From contig OY997588.1 of NCBI GenBank assembly GCA_963921825.1, positions 50,972,803 through 51,036,802 on the forward strand: 64,000 bases of DNA. Direction: 5' to 3'. The stretch comes from Erodium maritimum (lineage: Eukaryota > Streptophyta > Magnoliopsida > Geraniales > Geraniaceae). The position numbers were made by a program, and so were the translations under genes. Below the pieces are notes generated by a model. That model worked only from the letters and a program-made list of their open reading frames with translations. It was not told the origin of the DNA and searched no databases. Of the stretch, positions 55,494-64,000 are shown piece by piece; the stretch's first letter is position 1; the number at the start of each line of letters is the position of its first letter.

Positions 55494-57181
55494 TGTTAGT
55501 CTTAGTGCCCGTAGTTCAATCCTAAATGTCCAAATGTATATATCATCGTTAGCAATAAAATTAAAGCGACTTTATATTACTTATGTGTTGGAGTAATATA
55601 TCGATGTGTGCTCTGATCTATGCCCACCATGCGAATAGAACCATAGATCGAGATAGATCACACTCGATGGGTCCCTAGTCAACAAAGCTTCACTAGAAGC
55701 GACTAGTATGAAAGATGGCTCTTTATGGCTTACGTTCTGTTAGTCATTGGAATGGGATTCCGGAGTCTGATCATAGATATCATGTGGGACATGATATTGG
55801 ACGACCCGCCCTGAATATGTGCCATAGATTAAGTCATGAACATATTCAGTGTTGTAGCTTGTCATGTATCCTTAGACCAAGGAGTCTTTGTGATCGCTAT
55901 GTAGTCAACAACTGAGTTTGACCTGAGCCTAACGTTGTCCGTAACAGGGCTTCCATAACGGCCAGGATTGGCTTGGGGATGGGCTACATGAGTGACACGA
56001 AAGACGGCTAAGGGATTTATCCCTCATACTAAGGTATGGGAAAGATATCGGTTCTCGGCCACTTGATCGAGAGTGACTGGAAGAATAGCATGGCCATGCA
56101 CATGATACTGGGTATCATATCTTCAGTCATCTCACATATCAAGGAACGGTGATTGAGAATAATAAGGATGACGGCTCTATGCCTTATCTCAATCAGGATA
56201 TCGGAGATAAAAGGATAATGACAGGGACGACGGAAAGGTTAGAATCGACAGGGTCGATTCGTTATGTAGTGTCAGGCAATACTAAAGTCTCGTTAGTTGC
56301 CACTTAAATAGGATCAAGTAAAATGGGATTTTACGTTGATCTATTGACATGCATAAACCTAAGGGTCACACCGGAGGATGAAACTCATTGACACATTTAT
56401 GGAGAATGGCCAAAAGGGAGTTGTCTCGGGACATGACCAAAACTGGGTTTTGGGTCATGTGCCCGTAAGCGAATAGGACTTTACGGATCGAGACAAGGCT
56501 TGGAGTCTTGGGATTGATCGCGTCGGATAATGTTGGACATTTCCGGTATGGAAGGCATGGAGGCGATGAGCGAATCACGGGACCTCGTTGGAAATGGTCA
56601 CGGGCCATGTTCCAAGAGGCCCATGAAAGGCCCATGCAACCAAGGCCCATGGAACTAATTAATCAAGTCTTGATTAATTAGTACTAAGTAAGCAAGACAA
56701 GGATTAAGGTGTTGGTGATTCACCACCTAACCCAATCTTGTCTTGCCATACTTTGTCCTATTTACACCTTACTTGACACCATACTTGTCCCATGCCTTTA
56801 GTTGGACAAGTATGGGTTTTGTTATGTTTAAGTCATCTTTTTTCAACATAACAAACACAAGACAAGAATAGGAAACACATTTTCTCTCCCTCTTCCATGG
56901 CCATTTCGGGTTTGGCTAGTTTCCTCCTCCATTTTTGTGTTCTTGAGTCATCAAAGAGAAGAACTACGTGGCTTTGATTCCCATGTGGATACGTAGGCGT
57001 CTTGGAGACTCAAGCCAATCATTCGTTAACCGGTGTTCTTGTTTTGGTAAGAACTAGTGCTGAATTTTTCTCTTGTTAATCCATTCTTTGTTAGTTGTTT
57101 CATGGTTCTAATTGTCTCTTGGTTTTCATTGATTTTCCGCTGCGAGTTGGTTCATCTCCAACCCTACCTCGAGACCCAACA
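55494..57181 (+). mobile_element. Copia-X C 5' LTR
   Basis: TGTTAGTCTTAGTGCCC to CGAGACCCAACA, followed by primer site TGGTATCAGAGC at 57183-57194. Confidence 0.95.
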
Positions 57182-57194
57182 GTGGTATCAGAGC

Positions 57195-58738
57195 CGTGCT
57201 ACCTTCGGGATTCACAAGACGGTGTTCAAAGTTTCGGTTTTGCTTGAAAGTTTCGTTTTTGGCATGTTGTTTTGCTAAATTGTTTGATAACATGTTTTAA
57301 ATTATTGTTTATGGATTTAATACATGTAAAATGATTTTTTGAAAATTATTTCAAATCTGGAAATTTTGAAAAAAATTTGATTTTTCGGGTCTCGGGAGCG
57401 GGACTCTCGGGGAGCCGAAACCGGGACCGAACGGGGCTCCGTTGGACGGAGCTAGGCCAAGCATGACCATTGGATGGTTGATATGCCAAGGCTAAACCGT
57501 TTTGTTAGTTATGACGAGTTTGGAACCGTCATGATGAACTCGAAGATCAAATGTTCAAAAGTTTCATTTTTGAACGGTTTCGATAAACCGAGCATCAAAA
57601 AATTTCGAAACTTGGCTATTAATTAAAACCGGAAAATCACATGATGTTTGATAACATGCTTGTTTGATAACACGATGTGTGATGTGATGTTGGCATGGTG
57701 TACATAATAGCCCCGAGCTCGATTTAATTATTTATCGCTTTTCACGGCCTGCGAGCCGTTAGTGTTAGCGTGTAATTATTCTTTCAAGGTGTGGTCGTCG
57801 AACCACTTGTTTGTAATATTTATTTATTCCCGACCTGCGAGTCGTGTATTAAATTGTATTTTTTTTACTCAAGATGAAGAAAGGGCGAAAAGGTCATTTG
57901 GTGGCTTTTCGGGTGTTGGCATCGGCTTGGAGTCGGTGGAGCTCAAGAAGCTAGTGGGAGTTAGTTTAGGGGGCTATTATGTGCACATTTATCGCTTTAT
58001 GCTTGGTTTAGTTTATGCATGATTAATTCTATGTGCTTTAGAATTGCATGCTTAACTTTATTTACCGAGCATATCACCTCACATGCAAAGATAAAATTGG
58101 AATTTTAATCCTTGTGTGTGAACCCTTAGAACCGTCATTGCATTGGATGTAGTTGACGGGTTCAAAGGAAGAATTACATTGGATGTAATTTGAGGCATCA
58201 TTGCATTTGGAATGTAGTTGATGTGCTCATCGCATCTAGGATGTGCCAAAGTTTTGAACACAACTGGACAAGTAAAAGCGGGTCATGTCCGATACCTCCC
58301 AATCATCAACACCTTACTACCTCCCCGTCCTATGGGTGTCGTGCGCATTAGCGGAGCATCCATGGGAAAGCGGGGTAGTAGGTTTGGACGACATATGTGG
58401 GTGTCGTGCGCATTAGCGGAGCACCTACATAGTGACGAGCCATAGTTGAAAATTGGTGGACCCGACTACGATTCTCAGCCTGAGGTTGAGCTAGGGTAAC
58501 AGATAGGGTAAGTCGTGTACATAAGTACATACCCTAGCCAGGAGTCACATTGGATGTGATTGGATGGAGTCCTACCTACATAGCTCGATTAAGTGGTGAG
58601 CATTAGTTCAGCTTAATCGAGTGAATCAAGGATCTTGGTTTCAGATTCTAAAGGTTTAGAATTGATTGTTGGTGTTTAAGCTTGATCTTCATAAAATTTA
58701 TTCAGTTTACTGATTGAATTTTATCTGTTGTAGATCAA
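57195..58738 (+). mobile_element. Copia-X C leader
   Basis: Same leader as copy B with scattered single-base changes. Frames in it are not conserved as proteins beyond the general DNA similarity. Confidence 0.7.
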
Positions 58739-59303
58739 ATGGCAAATTCAGCGAACATTAATAGTTTGTCATTAAAAACCATTCTTGACAGGGTCAAGCT
58801 AAATGGGACAAACTATTTGGACTGGTACATAATTTTGAGGATAGTCCTCAAGTCTGAACGCAAAGAATATGTCCTTGACAAGGCTGTCTCTAAGACCATA
58901 TCAGAGTTACATGAAGTGTCATTAACTGCTGAGAAGAATATCTCAGGGATCTGGGATCCAAGGATATTCTGATGGTCAACAAGGGAATTGGAAGTGGCAA
59001 GGGCTGGGCCCATGCGCACTTGGTAGGAAAGATGAGACACCTGAGAATGTCTTCTTCTACTGCCAACAGCCTGGTCATTGGAACCGGGATTACAGGAAGT
59101 TCACGGCTGATCTGAAGAAGGGCAGTGGGACTGCGCCTTCATCAAATAGCCTGGATGATCTGAAGAAGGGCAGTAGGACTGCGCCTTCATCAGGAAACCT
59201 GGATGATCTAAGGAAGGGCGGTGGGACCGTGCCTTCATTCGGTATTAACTCTATAGAGCTACATCTCTCTACTTCCAAAGATTCATGGGTATTAGATACC
59301 ATG
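58739..59303 (+). pseudogene. Copia-X C gag and protease start
   Basis: ATG 58739 opens 77 codons ending NISGIWDPRIF at 58972. The zinc-knuckle segment reads VFFYCQQPGHWNRDY, so this copy has additionally lost the first Cys (Phe). The 48-bp repeats lie at 59109-59254, and DTM of protease at 59295-59303. Confidence 0.9.
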
Positions 59304-59367
59304 ACTGAATCTCACACATGCACTAATATATGGTGGCTGAAAGTAGGAGAGATTTGGAAAGCACGAA

Positions 59368-60240
59368 ATGGACCTCAGAGTTGTGGCAACTGCTGTAGGA
59401 TCCATGAGTCTTGCTTTGCCAAGAGGCCTTGTCTTAGTATTGTATAATGTATATTGCATACCTACTCTTAGTAGGAATATTATATCTGTATCCGTGTTTG
59501 ACAAGGAAGGATATAATGTTAATATTGGAAATGGAGTTTTCAATGTTCTATGCAATGATATGTTTTATACCAGTACTGACATGGTTGGAGGATTGTACAT
59601 ATTAGATATGGGTAACAATGCCTCAAGTTCTATATATTCCGTTAATACCAAGAGGTCTAAATCCAACGATTTAAACCTAACTCTGTTATGGTACTGTCAT
59701 TTGGGTCGCATAAACAAGAAGCGCCTATCAGCACTTCAGAAGTGCGGGCTTTCAGGTTCATTCGAATTCCATTCGATCGATAGGTGCAAGGTTTGTTTGA
59801 TGGGCAAAATGACTAAAGTGCCCTTTATCGATCGCGATGAAAGGGCGGGTGAATTATTGGGGCTGATACACTCGAATGTGTGTAGACCAATAAGTTCACT
59901 TGCCAGGAGGGGTTTAGCTACTTTATCACATTTACTGATGATTACAGTAAATATGGTTATGTCTATTCGGTGAGACATAAGTCTGAAGCTTTTGATAAAT
60001 TCAAAGAGTTTAAGACTATAGTGGAAAACCAGCTCGACAAAGGTATTAAGGCACTTCGATTGGATCGAGGTGGAAAATACTTGACCACAGAGTTATTAGA
60101 TCATCTAAAAGAGAATGGGATCCTTTTGAAATGGACTCCTCCTAGGTCACTGTAATTGAAAGGTGTAGCCAAACGGAGAAATCGGACATTGTTAGACAAT
60201 GGTCTGTTCCATGATTAGTTGGACTGATCTCCCAATCTCT
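59368..60240 (+). pseudogene. Copia-X C protease end and integrase core
   Basis: Asn at 59875-59877, Asp at 60063-60065 and Lys at 60171-60173 repeat the N-D-K pattern. A private one-base deletion (GGGGTTTAGC for GGGGTTTTAGC, near 59914) adds a frameshift. The stop before KGVAKRR is TAA here. Confidence 0.92.
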
Positions 60241-60333
60241 TTTAGGGGTTTTGCTCTAGAGACGACCGCATTCATAGTGAATCGGGCTTCGACGAATGGT
60301 GTGGAAGGGACACCATTTTAAAAATGGTACGGG

Positions 60334-60603
60334 ATGATGTCCGCTTTGTCCTTCCTAAAGATTTGTGGTTGCGAGGCTTATGTGAAACATTTGGTTTCGA
60401 CTAAGCTCGAACCAAGATCTGAGATATGCACCTTCGTGTGGTATCCCAAAGCAACAAGGGGATACTATTTCTACAATCCCAGTGAGAACATGGTGTTCGT
60501 CGCTTGGGGTGGGGTCTTTATGGAAAAGAAGTTTTGTTTCCAAAGACGTCATTGGGAGGACTGTGCATCTCGAAGAAATTCAGGATGGTACAGATCTGTC
60601 TAA
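60334..60603 (+). pseudogene. Copia-X C integrase C-terminal region
   Basis: Nearly identical to copy B (GCEAYVKHLVSTKLEP, YYFYNPSENMVF); one visible codon change at the start. Confidence 0.85.
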
Positions 60604-60691
60604 ACCAATTGGCAACCCAGTAGAAAGGAGCCAGAGATTGTCGTAGAGTAAGAACCAATTCCTGTTACAATTCCGGAAGGTCCAAGGCGAT

Positions 60692-61679
60692 TTGAAAGGA
60701 TCAATCTTCCACCTCCAAGATATGGTATCCGGAGGTGACAATGAAGTCATGGTGGATCACGATGATCCAGCCACCTTTCAGGAAGTCGTGGATGGGCCCA
60801 ACTCTGAGTTATGGCTGGGAGCCATGAGGGAGGAAATGCAATCCATGTCGGACAACCGAGTCTGGGAACCGGTTGATCCCATCAATGGTGTGAGGACCAT
60901 AGGATGCAAATGGATCTTCAAGGTGAAGATGGACATGGACGGCAACCCTCTGACCTACAAAGCTCAACTGGTGGCGAAAGGTTATAGGCAGATCCAATGG
61001 ATTGACTATGAGGAAACCTTCTCCTTAGTGGCTATGGTCAAAATCGATCCAAATTCTTCTTGACATAACTGCGTATCATAATTACGAGATATGGCAAGTG
61101 GATGTCAAAACCGCTTTCCTAAATGGAAATTTGACTGAGTACGTTTGTATGTCTCGGCCCAAAGGTTTTGACGATCCGAAGAATAAAGGAAAGATTTATA
61201 AGTTGTTGAAATCCATTTATGGATTGAAACGAACTTCTCGGAGTTGAATCCTTCGTTTTGATGAAGCTGTAATTGGATTTGGCTTAATCAAGAACGAGGA
61301 TGAATCTTGCGTTTATAAGAAGGCTAGTGGGAGCAATATTACCTTTCTGGTTCTCATTGAAAACGACATCCCAACCTTGCACGAGACTAAAGCTTGGTTG
61401 AGGAAGTGTTTTTCAATAAAGGACTTAGGCGATGCTTCTCATATCTTAAGGATTAAGATATGTAGAGATCGCACCAAGAGGGTCTTGGATTTAAGTCAGG
61501 GAACCTATGTGAACAAGGCATTGAGTAGGTTCTTAATGCTCGATTCAAAGAAAGGACTCTTACCCACTAGTCATGGCATTCATCTCAGCAAGACTCAGTG
61601 TCCTAAGACACCTGATGAGCTGAAAAGGATGATGAGAATCCTATGCGCCTGGGGGCAGGATCGATCATATATGCCATGA
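60692..61679 (+). pseudogene. Copia-X C reverse transcriptase, YVDD box missing
   Basis: Same motif order as copy B, with FLVLIENDIPTL at 61344-61379 in place of the YVDD region. A private stop (TGA for TGG, after TSRS) lies near 61245. Confidence 0.92.
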
Positions 61680-61867
61680 CATGTATGAGACCAGACGTCT
61701 CGTAAGCCTTATGTTGTACCAGTAGACATCATTCTAACCCGGGGGAAAGATGATGCTGAACTAGTCGTCGAAGGATGAGTAGACGCTAGTTTTCCAAGAC
61801 AAATCCAGATGACTTTAGAAGTCAATCAGGATATGTGTTTACGCTGAATGGCAGAGCTTTAGCTGGG

Positions 61868-62248
61868 AAAGCGTAAAGCAAGATACCATTGCCGAATCTA
61901 CGACAGAGGCCAAGTACATGGATGCTGCAGAGGCAGCTAAGGAGGCTATGTGGATTTGGAAATTCATGGCAGGACTGGGTGTAATTAAAAACCCATCCAG
62001 TCCGGTGAATCCATTTTGCGACAACACAAGGGCCATTGCGCAAGCTAAAAGCCTAGATCGCATAACAAATCCAAACATGTACTGCGGCGTATCCACCTCA
62101 TCAGATAAATACTGAACTGAGGTGAAGTGAAGATAACCGATATTGCAACAGATGATAACATAGCCAACCCTTTGACTAAGGCAGTGTCACTGCCTGAACA
62201 TGTTAGACATGTAAAGTCGATGGGGACATATTGGAGTTTAGATTGGAA
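61868..62248 (+). pseudogene. Copia-X C RNase H remnant
   Basis: TTEAKYMDAAEAAKEAMWIW and CDNTRAIAQAKSLDR are readable. The polypurine tract follows at 62249-62266. Confidence 0.8.
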
Positions 62249-62266
62249 CTAGGGCAAGTGGGAGAT

Positions 62267-63954
62267 TGTTAGTCTTAGTGCCCGTAGTTCAATCCTAAAT
62301 GTCCAAATGTATATATCATCGTTAGCAATAAAATTAAAGCGACTTTATATTACTTATGTGTTGGAGTAATATATCGATGTGTGCTCTGATCTATGCCCAC
62401 CATGCGAATAGAACCATAGATCGAGATAGATCACACTCGATGGGTCCCTAGTCAACAAAGCTTCACTAGAAGCGACTAGTATGAAAGATGGCTCTTTATG
62501 GCTTACGTTCTGTTAGTCATTGGAATGGGATTCCGGAGTCTGATCATAGATATCATGTGGGACATGATATTGGACGACCCGCCCTGAATATGTGCCATAG
62601 ATTAAGTCATGAACATATTCAGTGTTGTAGCTTGTCATGTATCCTTAGACCAAGGAGTCTTTGTGATCGCTATGTAGTCAACAACTGAGTTTGACCTGAG
62701 CCTAACGTTGTCCGTAACAGGGCTTCCATAACGGCCAGGATTGGCTTGGGGATGGGCTACATGAGTGACACGAAAGACGGCTAAGGGATTTATCCCTCAT
62801 ACTAAGGTATGGGAAAGATATCGGTTCTCGGCCACTTGATCGAGAGTGACTGGAAGAATAGCATGGCCATGCACATGATACTGGGTATCATATCTTCAGT
62901 CATCTCACATATCAAGGAACGGTGATTGAGAATAATAAGGATGACGGCTCTATGCCTTATCTCAATCAGGATATCGGAGATAAAAGGATAATGACAGGGA
63001 CGACGGAAAGGTTAGAATCGACAGGGTCGATTCGTTATGTAGTGTCAGGCAATACTAAAGTCTCGTTAGTTGCCACTTAAATAGGATCAAGTAAAATGGG
63101 ATTTTACGTTGATCTATTGACATGCATAAACCTAAGGGTCACACCGGAGGATGAAACTCATTGACACATTTATGGAGAATGGCCAAAAGGGAGTTGTCTC
63201 GGGACATGACCAAAACTGGGTTTTGGGTCATGTGCCCGTAAGCGAATAGGACTTTACGGATCGAGACAAGGCTTGGAGTCTTGGGATTGATCGCGTCGGA
63301 TAATGTTGGACATTTCCGGTATGGAAGGCATGGAGGCGATGAGCGAATCACGGGACCTCGTTGGAAATGGTCACGGGCCATGTTCCAAGAGGCCCATGAA
63401 AGGCCCATGCAACCAAGGCCCATGGAACTAATTAATCAAGTCTTGATTAATTAGTACTAAGTAAGCAAGACAAGGATTAAGGTGTTGGTGATTCACCACC
63501 TAACCCAATCTTGTCTTGCCATACTTTGTCCTATTTACACCTTACTTGACACCATACTTGTCCCATGCCTTTAGTTGGACAAGTATGGGTTTTGTTATGT
63601 TTAAGTCATCTTTTTTCAACATAACAAACACAAGACAAGAATAGGAAACACATTTTCTCTCCCTCTTCCATGGCCATTTCGGGTTTGGCTAGTTTCCTCC
63701 TCCATTTTTGTGTTCTTGAGTCATCAAAGAGAAGAACTACGTGGCTTTGATTCCCATGTGGATACGTAGGCGTCTTGGAGACTCAAGCCAATCATTCGTT
63801 AACCGGTGTTCTTGTTTTGGTAAGAACTAGTGCTGAATTTTTCTCTTGTTAATCCATTCTTTGTTAGTTGTTTCATGGTTCTAATTGTCTCTTGGTTTTC
63901 ATTGATTTTCCGCTGCGAGTTGGTTCATCTCCAACCCTACCTCGAGACCCAACA
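62267..63954 (+). mobile_element. Copia-X C 3' LTR
   Basis: 1,688 bp, same length and copy-specific variants as the 5' LTR. Target duplication TGTGG at 63955-63959. Confidence 0.95.
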
Positions 63955-63959
63955 TGTGG

Positions 63960-64000
63960 ATCATATTTCTCGACTAAGCAAAACACTATTGCTCACCATA
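63960..64000 (-). mobile_element. Continuation of Tekay-3 LTR at window edge
   Basis: Resumes the LTR after the Copia-X C target duplication (CTATTGCTCACCATA). Too short to say more. Confidence 0.5.

Larger units (their letters stand above)
55494..63954 (+). mobile_element. Copia-X copy C, full-length non-autonomous copia
   Basis: The 8,461-bp plus-strand element has 1,688-bp LTRs and target duplication TGTGG. Variants such as AAGCGACTTT, CCGTAAGCGAATAGG and GAGTCATCAAAG occur in both of its LTRs but not in copy B, so it is an independent insertion and not an assembly copy of B. It shares all family lesions and adds private ones. Confidence 0.95.

Noticed and set aside
43894..63954. Copies B and C as an assembly duplication of one element
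   Set aside because: They have different target duplications, different host sequences, copy-specific LTR variants and private mutations (gag insertion in B; stop and frameshift in C).
1..64000. tRNA, rRNA or intact host protein-coding genes
   Set aside because: No cloverleaf, rRNA-like stretch or non-transposon protein domain was recognised, apart from the RRM remnant whose origin is uncertain.

Overview
This window looks like heterochromatic or intergenic DNA from a flowering plant. Almost every base that can be assigned belongs to a transposable element. I found no host gene, rRNA, tRNA or CRISPR array. The plant origin rests on Ty1/copia elements with a methionine-tRNA primer site, Ty3/gypsy elements of the chromodomain Tekay/Del type with LTRs of about 2.6-3.5 kb, plant-type LINEs and a probable CACTA remnant. 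All calls come from reading the sequence; nothing was searched or aligned by computer.

Left third (1-21439). Two LINE-like 3' tails (1-1120) are followed by an old minus-strand copia (1798-2601 and 9661-about 11390). It is interrupted by a rearranged minus-strand Tekay-like element, Tekay-1 (2602-9660), which has lost most of gag and pol and carries a 58-bp tandem array of 16 units in one LTR and 3 in the other. Tekay-2 (about 11530-21439, minus strand) follows. It keeps gag, protease, RT, RNase H, integrase and chromodomain, but with stops and frameshifts.

Middle (21440-43893). A probable CACTA remnant (21440-21966) and a truncated copia LTR (21967-22437) come first. A minus-strand LINE-1 (22438-22659 plus 36211-38815) is split by Copia-Y (22660-36210, plus strand, 166-bp LTRs, target duplication aggtg). 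The 5' LTR of Copia-Y is itself split by Copia-X copy A (22778-31232, minus strand, target duplication gtccc). A foldback MITE (38841-39238), a LINE ORF1-like remnant with a broken RRM (about 40440-41583) and the 3' part of LINE-2 follow.

Right third (42075-64000). LINE-2 (minus strand) carries a 736-bp internal tandem duplication. It is split by Copia-X copy B (43894-52357, target duplication atggg), and its endonuclease end is cut by a third Tekay-like LTR (54681 onward). That LTR is split by Copia-X copy C (55494-63954, target duplication tgtgg).

The most striking observation is the Copia-X family. All three full-length copies have intact LTRs, primer site, polypurine tract and perfect 5-bp target duplications. 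In B and C I saw no difference between the two LTRs at the positions I compared. Yet all three share the same inactivating lesions: a shortened, frame-broken gag, protease DTG changed to DTM, integrase catalytic D and E changed to N and K, and loss of the RT YVDD box. These lesions must predate their spread, so the family looks like a recently active non-autonomous retrotransposon moved by proteins from another element.
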